In this document: positions 32,996-45,096 of the stretch, piece by piece
How positions within the stretch are numbered: position 1 is the first letter of the stretch
Layout: the number at the start of each line of letters is the position of its first letter
Source of the DNA: Sipunculus nudus
Taxonomy: Eukaryota > Annelida > Sipuncula > Golfingiida > Sipunculidae
Direction: 5' to 3'
Assembly: GCA_026874595.1 (NCBI GenBank)
Contig: CM049314.1
Coordinates: 3,121,318-3,185,317, forward strand
Length of the DNA stretch: 64,000 nt
Position numbers and translations under genes: made by a program
The notes under the pieces: model-generated
What the model saw: only the letters and a program-made list of their open reading frames with translations
What the model was told of the DNA's origin: nothing
Database searches by the model: none

Positions 32996-33202
32996 AATTT
33001 GTGCTTGTCTTAAAACACACCATTAACAAGTGCATGTGCACCAGTAAAGGACAAAGTGTTTGCTAACATGAGCGTTTGGCCTGAACAAATGTCCCTCAAA
33101 ATTGTAATTGGGGTAGAGTCTAAAAAAATTACTTGAAAGTGATACATAACCATCATGTAAGAATGGCTCAAATAACCCCCTTTTCGGATTCAGGAGAGGA
33201 AT

Positions 33203-33590
33203 CTACTCAATTTGATCAAACAAAGAACTGACACTGACAGATGCAGTCATAAACTCTTTTTCAGAGTCACTAAAGGAATCTACATCCTTATTACGATCAA
33301 ACTCTTCATGATAGTCAGCAGACAAAATTTCCTCAGCAGAAACAAACTTCTGTTTGTCATAAGAGGACCTGGCCTCATATGAAATACTCTCGCAAGAGTC
33401 ATAAAAGAACTTAGCCTTATTTATTGGATACTCCTCGCAGGAGTCTTGAAAGGACCTAGCCTTATTAAATTCCTCACAGTAATCAAGTGAGGTTTTTGCC
33501 CCGCAAGCTACGGATTCTTCTTTGGATTCAGACGGCACGATGGCCTCCGTAACATCAAACTCTTTTTTAGAGTCAACAAAGGAGTTGTAC
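33203..33590 (-). pseudogene. Gag-pol linker of the second Gmr1-like copy
   Basis: An open stretch of 111 codons with repeated acidic and Ser/Tyr words (ESVACGAKTSLDYCEEF, SFQDSCEEYPINKAKFF, SYEARSSYDKQKF, DVDSFSDSEKEF). It aligns with 14150-14500 of the + copy. It is better preserved than the + copy, having fewer stops. No catalytic motif; a spacer between the zinc knuckle and the pol domains. Confidence 0.5.
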
Positions 33591-33839
33591 CCCTAATTTA
33601 CATGAAAAGAGCTTGGCTCTTGTACTATGCTATGCATATGTTTTGAAACAAAACCAGAAGGTTTGCTCTTCAGTTTATTTGCAAGTTTCAAGCAGTCAGA
33701 TATTAGATGACCTTCCTTTTTGCAGTAATTACATATTTTCTTTAAAAATTACTGGCCTTGCTTGGATTCAGACAGAGTGGATGTGGACTGAGGTGTAGCA
33801 ATGGACTTTGCTGAACTATCAGGACTACAGGTACTGGGT

Positions 33840-34870
33840 GACTGGGCCTTAAACTTCTTTTGACCATACTGATTTACATTCTTGTTTGTGAGTGACTGGT
33901 TTGATTTGCTAGTAAGGGATAAGGGATTTTAAGTGTTTCAGGACTTTAAACATCAAGAAAAGTTTTATACCTCTACGTTAATGCAGCGCTTAAATTCTTC
34001 AAGCAAAATCAATTGGAGCAAATGTTCATAATCTTTCATTTCATTTTTAGAACTAAACCAGCGATCAAACAACTGATCATTTGCCCTAGCAAATTCTACA
34101 TAGATCTGTTCTTTGCGCCTTTCCCAATTTCTAAATTTCTGGTGGTAAGCCACCGGAACTAACTCATAACCTTTAAGGATTAACCATTTAACCTGGTCAT
34201 AGTCAGCAGCGGCTTCTACTGAAAGCTCTGTATAAATTCCTCTGGCCTTACCTGTCAATACACATTTCAATAGCATAGTCTGATTTTCCTTTGGCCATTT
34301 TAAATTTTCAGCTACCTTCCCAAAGTGGGACCAAGGTGGGACGTCTTATGTGTTTAGTAACATCAAAACTGTGAGTTTGGGCAGCACTTAGACTATGTTC
34401 TGGTTTAAGTCTAAACTCCAGTCGTTTTAACTCATTTCTTTTTCTTTTTCTAGTCTTTCACTTTCTATTTCTTTTTCTAGTCTTTCTCTTTCTAAACTTT
34501 TATGTTCTTCCCTCTGTTCTCTTTGTTTTTCTAATTCCCTCTGTTCTCTTTGTTTTTCTAATTCTCTCTCTTAGTTTTTTTTCCGTTTTCTAATTCTAAC
34601 TGTTTTAATGCTAGCTGATGTTGCATTTCTAACTTTTTTAATTCTAACTGCATAGCAAGAATGTCATTTTTTATGTTTCCACTTAACTCTCTTCGTTTAA
34701 ACCTTTGTAACTTGATCTTGCATGATTTTAGCAATGATATCAAGTTTTCTCAAAGCTTTTTTCACACCTAGCCTGAACTTTTGTCAACTGTTGAAGTTGA
34801 TCAGTTTCGGGATCTTCAATAAATGTCACAGGTTTGAAATCATGTAAAGATGTTAAAACAATAACAAAAC
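33840..34870 (-). pseudogene. gag: Gag of the second Gmr1-like copy
   Basis: In - strand order: an N-terminal fragment (DFKPVTFIEDPETDQLQQLTK, near 34790-34850), a coiled coil rich in Glu, Lys and Arg (34390-34740, including IKNDILAMQLELKKLEMQ), and the SCAN-like capsid segment. The segment is open at 33965-34276 (LTGKARGIYTELSVEAAADY, FRNWERRKEQIYVEFAR, FDRWFSSKNEMKDYEHL, EEFKRCI). The His/Trp positions lost in the + copy are present here. Frames change between parts, so no full-length protein is encoded. Confidence 0.65.
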
Positions 34871-34984
34871 TCATCAAGATAATTCCTGTAAACAATGTAT
34901 TGTAAACAATATGTAATCTTATCAACAATGTATTGTAAACAATGTGTCTAGGTTAAGGCCTAATAAATTTTCAAGCCTAATAAG

Positions 34985-35003
34985 CATCCCGGACGTGCCC
35001 CGA
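34985..35003 (-). promoter_or_regulatory. Primer binding site of the second Gmr1-like copy
   Basis: Read on the - strand: CGGGGCACGTCCGGGATG, following the LTR end CCGTAACA (35010) with TAAAATT between. It agrees with the site in the first copy at 11 to 13 positions and fits a tRNA-Pro-type primer. Confidence 0.5.
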
Positions 35004-35010
35004 ATTTTAT

Positions 35011-37239
35011 GTTACGGAACCTAATAACAACAGATAAGCATGGGCGCTGTGTCTTTACACGCCATAGCAATTAACGCCCAGGGTTGTGCCTAACATGAAA
35101 CAAAATATCAACAGCGCATAATATAAGAGACACCTGTTACAAGGTACAGTGTCATTGAGATAATAAAGTCAATTTCATGCTTCTGAGCATTTGAATGTAA
35201 TTTCAATTTCAAAATGATTCTGTAATGTTGGTAAGATACAATCAGACTGATAATAATTATTTTAAAAATTTATTTAAAGTTTACTTTATAAAAATTATAA
35301 TAAATTTCCAACTTTTTCTGTGATTTGTGATATAGGTAAGATATTTTTGGATTGGCGTTCGTTTTATTTTTCTTAAAAACATACAGACAAGTACATTTAT
35401 ATAAATATATACATATACATGTACATTCACACTCACATATATATTCAAAAGGATTTCTCAAAACTTGGCAAAAACAACCTTCTGATTAATATATGAAAAT
35501 ATCTGAGCTCTCAACCTTATAATTTGAATGATATGCGGTTAGAGAAACTTTCATTTAAATTTTAATTCTACTTTAGGTGAATGTTTATATCGCAGATGCA
35601 TGTTTTATACAACTTACGTTTTTACTGTTACAACGGCCCATACTAAGTGGGGAATATTTCTTATTTTCCGAAGAATATCAGATTTAGACAGTTCGCGACC
35701 TACAGACAAACAAACATATACAGCACGGCCTCCGCAGTTTCAATAATTGTCAACACATGAATAAAACTAACTATAAATGCTCAGTACCTTCAGGCAATAT
35801 CCACACATGTTCATATAAACCAAGTATCCAGGTAACAATCGATAATAAATAAAGTTCATGTTATCCATAGATAGTTTCTCGTAGTAGATTTGTCACAAAT
35901 TCTAGAAAGTTAGACGGGTCCTGAGTCCCCCGAGTGTAACTGTCTAAACCTGGGAAACAAATGAATCAGCATTAGAATCACTTGTCTTCTGTCGAAAAGA
36001 TAAAGCTTAGTAACAGCTGTGTTTGGTGTAAACTGTCCATGGCGTGGTACTAGGTATCGTCGATAGGGAAATTTTGCCGTTTATTTTCTGCCGGCCGTGC
36101 CAAATGTCTTTTTTGTTTGTCCTTGAATACGTTTCTTTTTTGAGCCCGGCTTTCTCTGACCAAATCGTCTACGAAGAATGCAACATTACTGGCCTTTTTA
36201 TATTGTTTCTCTCTTTGCGCAGTCAGGAGCCTGTTCAGTACTGGTCTTGCATAGAATCTTGCTATGATTTGCCTATGGCCCCTAGATTTTGGTTTACCCT
36301 TTCGTTGAGCATTTGTAATAGTTTCTGGTTATTAACTCGCAATTCTGGAGTTTTTTGTTAACAATATACTTAACAACAATTTTTTTAAGAATTAAGTTCT
36401 ACTTACGTAAAACCTGAATGATATGGAATAACGGAAAATGAACACTTAGGATAAAGAACTATCTGACAAACAGAATTCAAATTGTTAAATTGAAAGGCCA
36501 TAAGTCCCTATGGTATATTATATTATGCTTTTTGTAATGGACAAGGTATTATATAAGCATTTATAATATGATATGACGTTCTGGTAATCATAATATGAAT
36601 ATAGCCTTTGGTGTATCAATTTACAAGGAATTCCCGTCTTGAAAACATAGGACTGATATTGATGTAAAAGACACCATGGTTGTACAGTATGTTGTTTATT
36701 CTATATGTACATGAGTATGTTTCCCCGGAGGAATATCTTTTTCCATTGGGGATGAGAGGGGCTATGTGACCGGCTTACATACGTCATCCTATTTCTCTTA
36801 GTTGCATTTAGGAGTATTTTATTGTACTCTTATGCTGTCTGAAAATAAATCTTCATTAGCAAAAAAATACGCAGTACAATAGGTGAGAGGATTCCTAGCA
36901 AAGGGTAAGTTGAGCACATATTATCGTATTATATGGTTATTGTAACTAGGTGTAAACACAAAATTGATAATTGATATTATCAGGTCTACATAGTATTCCA
37001 CACGAAATAGGTAGATGACATTATCAGGTCAACATAGTATTTGATTCATGTTAATGTTTCAATGTTATTCAGTGTGTATCTTATACTCTTAAAGAAGAAC
37101 TATAAATGATGCATGTTGTTATAATTATACCTGTTTTTATGATACATGTTCTGTATTATAATTTAACGTATATATGTCATACAGACATGTTGGTTGTGTA
37201 TTTTATATGATTATAATTATCTTTGTAGAATCAAAAACC
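35011..37239. other. Non-coding region, first part probably the LTR of the - strand Gmr1 copy
   Basis: The LTR of the - strand copy should extend right from 35010, but its far end is not defined. A TTTAAAAATTTATTTAAAG stretch and other AT-rich sequence follow. Open frames here are short with no recognisable domains. Confidence 0.45.
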
Positions 37240-39080
37240 TACTTTTACTGGCTACACTCGAGATGGGAATAAAACCCTCTTGTCCCTTAATGCGTCGGGT
37301 GGTAGTTTCAAGCCGGTCTCATTGGCCTAAGAGATGAGAGGGTATTGTGCAATTCGAGGTCACATTTTCACTCTAATCCCTATTGTTCCTAATACTCCCT
37401 TCGTCAGGAAGTAAATCTTTCTTATTCCAAACAAAGACCGCATGACTCCGCTTTTACTGTGAGGGCTTTTCAGTTTGGACACAACGACCAGTAGCACGAA
37501 CATCGTTTTGATTTTTATGCATGGGATTACAGGTATGATGATTTCTATACATCCATACATATCTTTTCATTATAACCATGGTTTCAACAGTTCATCTACT
37601 TGATGGGTTGTTTGGACAAAAATGGTAGTGAAAAGCACTATAACTAAAACACAGTTGGGGGGTTGGGCGCACATTCTTTTTTTTTATCAGCAATCACCAG
37701 GGAAATCGAAACATGATAATATATAACCATTATATCTGTGAACTGATAGAAATTATATAAACACAATTGATTCTGCAGTTGTAGCCTAAAAAAAATCTCC
37801 ACCAGAATCTCCTGATCATGCAGTCATGGGTTCAAGTGTTCACTTTTCATGTTTTATGCTGTCACGCCATCGACCCGGTTTCACCTGATGAGTGGCAGAA
37901 CAAACGCATCAGAGTTGGCGGCAAAGGAAATCTTCTTTTTTTTTCATTATGGTATATAAGAGAAAATATATTTTATGTTGAGTATGATCATCGCAAAAAT
38001 TAATGGATGGTTCATACGGCTTAACCTAATCCTGTGCAAATATTCATAAAAAAGTCCAGTTAGGCGAGAAAAGGCCCGCGTCAGTTTTAACCCCTCGCGT
38101 CAAAAATTTTTAATTTGATTTTCATCTTTCATGAATATACAATAAAACAATATTGATAGGAGTTCCTTTTTATGTAGTGCCTTTGCCTGTTTAGCAAGAA
38201 AATAGATAATTATCATTCTTTTCCCTAATCATATGAAATTGTTTTTATCGAAACATAAAAAAAAGGTAAAAATATCACCCGCCAGCACTGATTTCTGCAA
38301 AACAGTGCCTGAGTACCATACCTTTTTTTTTGCCTAATATCTGTTTGCGTTAGTTTTCACAAAAGACAATGCAACGAACCAAGGCTAAAGTTATGTTTTA
38401 GTCACGGACTTACACCGAAAGATGTTAACCTGCGTTTATTTGGGAGCAGTTTCCGTTCAACCTGATAACAATCAACACACTCAGGACAAGCATTGAATAC
38501 TGATGAATCCTGATTGTCTTAGCCCGTCTTTCAATCATTGGCAGCTTTTAGTTGCATTTACGCGTGCAGGAGCCTTCAATGATCTATATGTGTTTTTATC
38601 ATCATCACGACTTCCATCAATTCTCAACTAAAATCAGCGTTTTTTTATGTCCTTTGATGTTCACTTTACACAAATTACCTTTCATAAACTTTTACTTTTC
38701 TATATAAAGTAAAATGATTTCTACAAATTATTTTCACAGTATACATGGATTATATAAAATCGCCATCACTCCGGCAATTATGATATCGTGCTTATGTTGT
38801 CGTGCCTTAATAAGAAAATCTCACGCAAAATTCGTATACGCTATATATGCCTCACGTCTACTTCTTTGTTTGATTTTTTTTAAATAGAATAATTGGCCAG
38901 TCTTAGGCGACTCTTTTAGGGGAGGGGGTTTCCTGGAAAATCCTAGCACAAGTGATCTTTATATAATTGAACAACAGTCCCTGCGAAAAAAAAAAAACAG
39001 GACAAAATGTGCGACATTCAGCCCCTACTATCTCAATCCAAAACTATTAATCACAGGGTCCATGGATTTTCGACGGGTGC
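37240..39080 (+). repeat. Dispersed repeat, copy 2
   Basis: Same order and orientation of conserved words as in 3.47-4.84 kb: AAAGACCGCATGACTCCG, GTGAGGGCTTTTCAGTTTGG, GAGTGGCAGAACAAACGCAT, GACAATGCAACGAACCAAGG, AAATTCGTATACGC and GGATTTTCGACGGG near the end. This copy is longer by about 250 bases and has one unit of the minisatellite that copy 1 amplified. No coding potential recognised. Confidence 0.55.
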
Positions 39081-39900
39081 ATCCAGTCATATTTAATATT
39101 CGTTTTTTTTTCATGTATTGGGGAAATACCACGGGGAAAACCGGGCGTGAAAATCAGACTGCCAAGGCCAAGAGTGTGTGATGACCAGTTTATTAAGTAG
39201 AGAAAAACCCTGTTGAAATACATGAAACGGGGAGTGTTAAGTACACCGTTACTGTTCAACAGACCGATTCAATTGCAGTGTAAAGTATATTGTTATTGTT
39301 ATTAAATTATTGTTCAACTGACCCGTACAATTATAGTTTCATAAAAAAAAAAAACTATATGAACGTTATATAGCGTTGACATAAGAAATTCAACTGAGAT
39401 ATTATAATTGCGGCAACAATTTACAAGAAAATATGCCTTATGTCGCAATATCGCATAGATAATATGCCTGAACAATATTGAACAAGTCATACCTTATCAA
39501 GAGAGGATAGAGGCTAAACTGTGTTGACCATGAATGTAAGAACCCTCATGACGGCCATGTGTCTTGTGGTACTCATTGCAAGATGCTGTACAATAACATA
39601 TTTGTACCAGCAAACACCTGTCAATGTAACTTACATCACATACACACGTACACCTTTTTAACGTAAATAATATTACATTCAACGTTCTTGGCTTACAAAG
39701 CTCGGTATGTTATGTTAACCTTATACAGTATAATATCTTATAATTAAGCGAAGAAAATATTACATCACAGCGCAAGCGGTATCCAGTGAACGAATTTAAG
39801 TTGGTGCCTGTTTAACATTTGTACTGGTTTCAACATAAATTTAAATTAATTCTAGTTTTTTGACAAGCTTTACCATTTTATAGTTAAACTGTACATAGCC
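39081..39900. other. Non-coding region, may hold the distal part of a 3' LTR
   Basis: No gene recognised. The 3' LTR that starts at 40149 and reads leftward should end somewhere in or before this stretch. No second LTR was found to fix the end. Confidence 0.4.
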
Positions 39901-40149
39901 TACCTGTAGCAAAAGCTCATATTCTACCGAAATACTCAAGTGTGCCTCCTGTAACGTTTTATACAGTCACATCTGAGCAAGGTTTACGACGGAATGGCAA
40001 CAGATGACCACGAGCCACTAACTTGAAAAGCAAAAGCGTTTGTTTTACGGACTTCGTGTGGAACGCATGCACGGACCTAAGTACACGATGAACAATCGTG
40101 CGTTCCTTAATTGTGACGAAAACAGGGTCTGTGAATTCGCCCTGTTACA
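39901..40149 (-). mobile_element. U3 part of the 3' LTR of a canonical gypsy element
   Basis: Immediately after the polypurine tract, the - strand reads TGTAACAGGGCGAATTCAC, starting with TG as LTRs do. A TATAAAA box lies at 39957-39963, about 190 bases in, where a U3 promoter is expected. The counterpart 5' LTR right of the gag (past 45.9 kb) could not be recognised, so the element may be missing it. Confidence 0.55.
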
Positions 40150-40167
40150 TTCTCCCCCCCCCCCCCC
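40150..40167 (-). promoter_or_regulatory. Polypurine tract
   Basis: On the - strand a run of about 14 G followed by AGAA directly abuts the TG that begins the LTR. It is the plus-strand DNA primer site of the gypsy element, though the run may have expanded as a homopolymer. Confidence 0.65.
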
Positions 40168-40407
40168 TGATGTAAAAACTGACGTCTGAGAATTGTAAAA
40201 AAAATGATTTAGAGCCAAGGTCGCGGTATGACCTTGTGAACCAACACCAGCGAAACTGATAATTGACCTTTGCCAGATATTCCGCAGTTATCAGAAACCC
40301 CTGGTGACAATTTAGTGCTGTGGTATTTTGTTTGTATTTACATTGCTTTTACATTTTACATATTTACATTGATTCACTTAGCAACATAAGACAAATGTTA
40401 TTACCCT

Positions 40408-42330
40408 TCAGACACTTTGTCTGACAATTTTGGAAACTGTCCGTTTAACAATAGTGCTTTTCAAAATTCCGCCAGCTCTTTCCAAGACGCTTGGTTCCCT
40501 GTATTTGGCCGGCAGTTTTGAACGCCTCGGAGCGGGAATAGGTGTTGTACATACACTATCCTTATATCTACTTCGTTTCTTAGACACCAATTTTTGGAAA
40601 GTTTGGTCGTCGTCTGAGCTTGCATTACTTGATATTTCAGACCAAGTAGTCTGGTTTTGTTCAGCCCCGTTGGTTGCCATATAATTATCACTGCCGGCTG
40701 CACCATCATCTACCCCATCTTTTGTGTCACTATCTAACTGCTCAGACGAACGCTCATGAAGCGAAGCAGTCTCACTACTTTAAAGTTTTATTCCAATTTG
40801 AGAGGGATCTACATTATCACTAGAACCTTTATTAGTGACTATCAACCAGATGTCACTTTCTTTACCACTGTCATCCTCCCCGTCTTAAGCCTAAGAGCCT
40901 GTCCTATCACAACTCACCTCCTCCCCTTGCCGGAGTGTAAAGGGGTTCCAATTAATCTGATGGTATGGGTAAAGAGCCAATCGATAAAAGCGTGTTTCTG
41001 TGTAATGTTTTTTATGTCTCCTGTTTCGTTTTCACGCCTTACCTTAAAAACTGGGATCCTCGTGTTAGGCTGATCCATTACAATATAAGGCTCTTCCTCC
41101 CATTTACTTGCCAGTTTATGTTTACCAACAAAGTAAAGAGTTTGATAAGCACTCTATCTCCTACCTCTGCAGTACCCCCTCTCACCCTGAGATCACAGAT
41201 ACGTTTTTGGCGTGCTTGCCCTTTCCTGGAAGGTTTGCTCGCTAAATCGTATGCTTCCTGCAATCTTTGTCTCAGGTTTACTATGAAGTGTATACGACAT
41301 CATTTGCCCTCATCATTCGTTTCTGCTTTATTATTTGGAAGAACAAAAGGCAACATCGACCGCAAATCTCGGATGCCTCCCAGACATCAAATAATAAGGG
41401 TTAAACACAGTTGTTTCGTGACGGGTACTATTGTAAGCATGCACTAGAGGGCCAACGTATTGTTTCCCTTCCTTTTTTGTTTAGCCTCTAAGGTTCCCAG
41501 CAGCATGTTTAAAAGAGTTTTGTTCATGCTTTCGGTACACCCGTATGTTTAAGGGTGCAATATGGTATTCCTTGACTTCTGAATATTAGCTATTTTTCAA
41601 GTTCTTGTAGTAACCTGCTTTCAAATTGATGGCCCTAGTCGGTCAAGATGGGCCGCGGTAAACCATAGTGTATCACAAACATGTTGAAAAACACATTGGC
41701 AGTTGTTTGTCCGGATTGGTTACTGGTTGGTTAGGCTCGGGTGTATTTTGCAAAATGGTCAGTTACCACTAAGAGATAACCAAACTCCCCTTGAGAAGTC
41801 TCCAAGGTCAAGTAATCCATACCTACCAACTTAAGTGGTTGCGTGGTTTCGATACTTATCAACGGTGCTCTCACTTTGGTAGGACTTTTTCTGGTTTACA
41901 GCGTAAACAGTTCTTTACTTTGTCCTCCACACATTTACCATTTTGGGCCAGTCAAACCTTTGTCTAACTAAGCTCAATGTTTTATCCCTGCCCAGTCGAC
42001 CCGCATCATCGTGCAGTCAATTTAGGACTATATTTTGAAACTTACTTGGCAAGTTGGTATCAGTTACCGGTATCACTATTTACTTTTCTGTATAGGACCC
42101 CTCGTATCTAAACGAAGTGTTCAAATTCCCGAATGAATGGCGCTAGATTTGGAAACTTTAACATTTATTTGGCTGTAGGCCTGCGACCTTCCGTAGCCAA
42201 TTTACTGAGCTGGTGCAAGGTTGTATCTTCCCTCTGTGCTTGCCTCCAAAACCTGTAATTGGACTCCGATGAACAATCGGTTAAGTTGTCACCCAGCTGT
42301 AAAGAACTGTCAGCTATACTCATACAACAT
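40408..42330 (-). pseudogene. Integrase and C-terminal tail of a canonical gypsy element
   Basis: Reading left along the - strand after RNase H, fragments of an integrase occur in several frames. There is a zinc-finger remnant (VKNCLRCK, near 41920), eroded DDE core pieces (41.4-41.9 kb) and a C-terminal barrel (VGDRVLIKLFTLLVNI, then EEEPYIVMDQPN, near 41055-41165). The last open stretch, 40408-40680, encodes a basic Ser/Pro/Arg tail (WSEISSNASSDDDQTF, PAPRRSKLPAKYREP) ending in a stop. Stops every 30-60 codons make it inactive. Here integrase follows RNase H, the usual Ty3/gypsy order. Confidence 0.6.
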
Positions 42331-42429
42331 GTTTCAATGTAACCTGTTTGACCTTGATGGGACTGTGCTATTGCTTTTATTGTTTCATTTCGTATAATTT
42401 CCTCATTTTCTTGGTCTAAACCGGGTAAC

Positions 42430-42900
42430 CTAGATAGGGGTCAACCTAACCCGCTGCAAGTCCCGGGCGGTACTTTTATGTCAAAGTTGTAGGTAGACAA
42501 CGCTGCAAGCCACCTGTGGCCGGTCGCATTTAATTTAGCGCTGGTCAACACATAGGTGAGTGGATTATTGTTAGTATATGGCATAAAAGGGGTGCCATAA
42601 AGATAATCATGAAATTTGTCAACTGACGCCCATTTCAGAGCTAGAAACTCAAGCTTATGGGCACTATAATTCTTCTCTGAACGTAAGAGACCTCAATTGG
42701 CGAATGCAGTGACTTTCGTTGCATCTCCCTGTTGCTGATACAGCACTGTACTAAGTCCTTTTGTACTTGCGTCAATATGCAAGATGTATGGTTGCCCTTG
42801 TATTGAATAACCTAAAATTGGGGGCTGAGTGAGTAGTTCTTTAAATTTATCAAAAGAGTATTGTTGTTCTTTACCCTAAACAAACTGTGGAGTTAATGTG
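42430..42900 (-). pseudogene. RNase H domain of the canonical gypsy element
   Basis: Order on the - strand: LSTVLYQQQGD, then a SAHKLEFLALKWA block (about 42620-42670) and the YTNNNPLTYVLTSAKL block (about 42540-42590), ending with GHRWLAALSTYNFDI. The usual Asp in YTDNNPL has become Asn, which would abolish catalysis. Several frame changes occur. Confidence 0.65.
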
Positions 42901-42999
42901 GCACGGCCTTTCTTCTTTTTGGCGTTTGGTCTAAGCCTACTAGAAGGTCGTTCAAAGGTCGGGCTATCTTTGAATAGTGAGGTACATATTTCCGACAAT

Positions 43000-43770
43000 A
43001 CCCGGATAACCAAGAAATTTACGGACTTCATCAATATTAGTGGGGATTGGCCATTGTACATTTTTTGTGTCTTTTCCGGGTCAGTTTCCACCCCTTTTTA
43101 AGACACTGTGTCCCAAATATTTTACCTTCTTTTGCAAGAATTTGCATTTCTTTGGTGCTAGTTATAAATTAAGTTTACGCAAAGTATCAAACATAATTTC
43201 TAACATATTGAAATGTTCTTCTTCTGTTTTAGAATGCACTATTATATCACCTAGAAGGACACAACAAACATTGTGGTTAAGTGTACCTAAACATTCCTTC
43301 ATTAAACGCCGGTATGTACTTGGTTTGTGTTCCTTAACTATTTCTACCTGGTGGTAACCACTTTTCATATCTAATACACTAAAGTATTTGGCATCCGCTA
43401 AACAGTCTAAGAGTTAATCTATGCGGGGCAGTGCGTAAAAATCTTTGATAGATCGTTGGTTAAACTGTCGATAGTCAATACACATTCTCAATGTGGTCCT
43501 TTTTTCTAACCAGTACAACGTTACTTGCAAAATGACTTTTTGACCTCCTAACAATGTACCCGTCAAGCAACTGCTTCAATGAGCCTTCACTTCATTGTAC
43601 ATGGAAAGGGGAATCCGTCGGAAGTTTTGCTTAAATGGTGTTTCATCTGTCAATTCTATTCTATGGGTGGTCAAAGTTGTATACCCTATGTCATGGTCAT
43701 GTTGTGAAAACACATCTTTCCATTTCAGTAGTAACTGTTTTATACTCTTCAAAGAGTCAGGTGACACTGT
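43000..43770 (-). pseudogene. Reverse transcriptase of the canonical gypsy element
   Basis: From right to left: LKSIKQLLLKWKDVFSQHD and RIELTDETPFKQNFRRIP (43576-43767), a degraded SPWASP-like region near 43500-43550, and KSGYHQVEI (about 43345-43368). Next comes the active-site box as LLGDIIVHSKTEEEHF (about 43200-43260), in which Tyr and the first Asp of YxDD are replaced. A primer-grip and thumb segment (LRKLNL) follows. Mutated active site and multiple stops show a long-dead copy. Confidence 0.7.
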
Positions 43771-44124
43771 ATCAGTATCAAAGCTGAATTTTGATAAACA
43801 GTCTTGATCATCTTGGCCCTTATCTGTATCACTTTGATCTGGTTTATCATTACTTTGTCTATAATCTTTACCGGTATCTACCTCTGTAGAAGAAAGCTCA
43901 ACTAGTTCTGTTTGTCAAATTGCACACAGTACACTCGGGTTGGTACAACTACAGTACTCTCAGACAAATTTGAAATACGTAATGGCAATTGCATGTCTTC
44001 AGTTGAACTAAAGTAAGACACAACCGGCGTAATCTCCACATCTTTTGATAGCATAGATTTGTTTGAAGTCTGTGCGGCAACCACACAATTGCGAAATCTT
44101 AACTTATATGTGACTTGTGTATTT

Positions 44125-44620
44125 ACAATTATGCTACAATTACTACCAAGTTTATCCGGGGAAGTATTTCTTCCAACGCCGAGTTTTTACTGTTGTTTCT
44201 TTTTTTAAGCATTTCCTTGAATTCTGATAGTTTTAAATGCCAACTGCCATGGATAGGCAGACTTGCTTTCAACAGTTTTACATGTAAAAGATCGTAAATA
44301 AACTGGAGTAGTGCATTCGTGCCCAAAAATAGTGGAACTCTTGAATTATAATTTTTTTTCTGGGACTACCAGGGCTAAAACTGGCAAGGTATATACTTCG
44401 CTCATGTCCGGTACACAAATATCTAATTCAACATAGTCTTGTATGGTATATTGTGTCCACTTGCGGTCTCAATTTGTAAAATATCTCTCACAGGTCTAAT
44501 TTGACTAGTATTTGACAATTCATGTTCGAAGTATGTGTCTGAAATAGTCGACACAGTCGAGCAAGTATCCAATAAAGCAGTGCATTGTGACCCTTTGACT
44601 AAAACCTCTGCTTCATTAGG
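44125..44620 (-). pseudogene. Aspartyl protease and spacer of the canonical gypsy element
   Basis: The protease active-site turn reads TALLDTCSTVSTISDTYF (about 44520-44585), with the D-T-G triad changed to D-T-C. A 65-codon open piece at 44129-44326 (LLHVKLLKASLPIHGSWHL) belongs to the protease-RT spacer. It follows the zinc knuckle and precedes RT as in a standard pol. Confidence 0.6.
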
Positions 44621-44733
44621 CCTACCTATTAGTGACGTGTTGAGTGGACCTACCGGCTTTGACCTTGCTGTTCGGTCTTCAACGCATGTCTGTTGTCGTT
44701 TAACGGGCGTCTTACATGGTCTAGGATAACCCT

Positions 44734-44775
44734 ACAGCCTACCTGTATATGTCCAACTTGACAACACCTAGCACA
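44734..44775 (-). pseudogene. CCHC zinc knuckle of the canonical gypsy gag
   Basis: The - strand reads C-A-R-C-C-Q-V-G-H-I-Q-V-G-C, a complete C-x2-C-x4-H-x4-C knuckle used for RNA packaging. It lies between the capsid part (45.1-45.9 kb) and the protease. The Gly/Ser/Gln-rich stretch at 44.89-45.08 kb is the spacer between them. Confidence 0.7.
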
Positions 44776-45096
44776 TATTAGCTCACCTTGCTCGGTATAC
44801 TCATACCTGTACCTACGTTCTGTTTCAGGTCTATTTGACGGATAAAAAGTTCCCTATTGCGGATATCTATCAAAATTGTGGTCAAGTCGTCACTCTCTGG
44901 AACTACCTCTACCATTTCCCTGTGATGGTCTGGCCTGATTCACTAGCGGTTGTCTCCCACTACTCGATTGACCCTCCTGACTTGAGGGACCTTGCTTATT
45001 ATAGGTCCCCCCTTCAAGTTCCTGACTTTGGCCCATTACTTGGATACCGTGATTCACCTGACTTTGCTGCTTACTCTGTGTCACTTGTAGTTTGTC

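Larger units (their letters stand above)
32996..35010 (-). mobile_element. Second Gmr1-like retrotransposon copy, 5' part only
   Basis: This block is the reverse-complement counterpart of 9469-14705 without the nested insert. It runs from a primer binding site (34985-35003) through gag to the start of the protease-integrase linker, and stops abruptly at the satellite edge. Identity to the + copy is clear in every part. Integrase, RT, RNase H and the 3' LTR are absent. It supplies the uninterrupted state of the leader and so dates the nested insert as later than the split of the two copies. Confidence 0.75.

Noticed and set aside
19991-33000. CRISPR-like arrays
   Set aside because: Monomers are contiguous satellites without unique spacers, and the DNA is eukaryotic.
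36044-36361. 105-codon + strand frame
   Set aside because: No recognised motif, no splice context, and composition typical of chance frames in this DNA.
40430-41447. + strand open frames of 84-160 codons
   Set aside because: They lie opposite the - strand gypsy integrase and tail, which have recognisable motifs.
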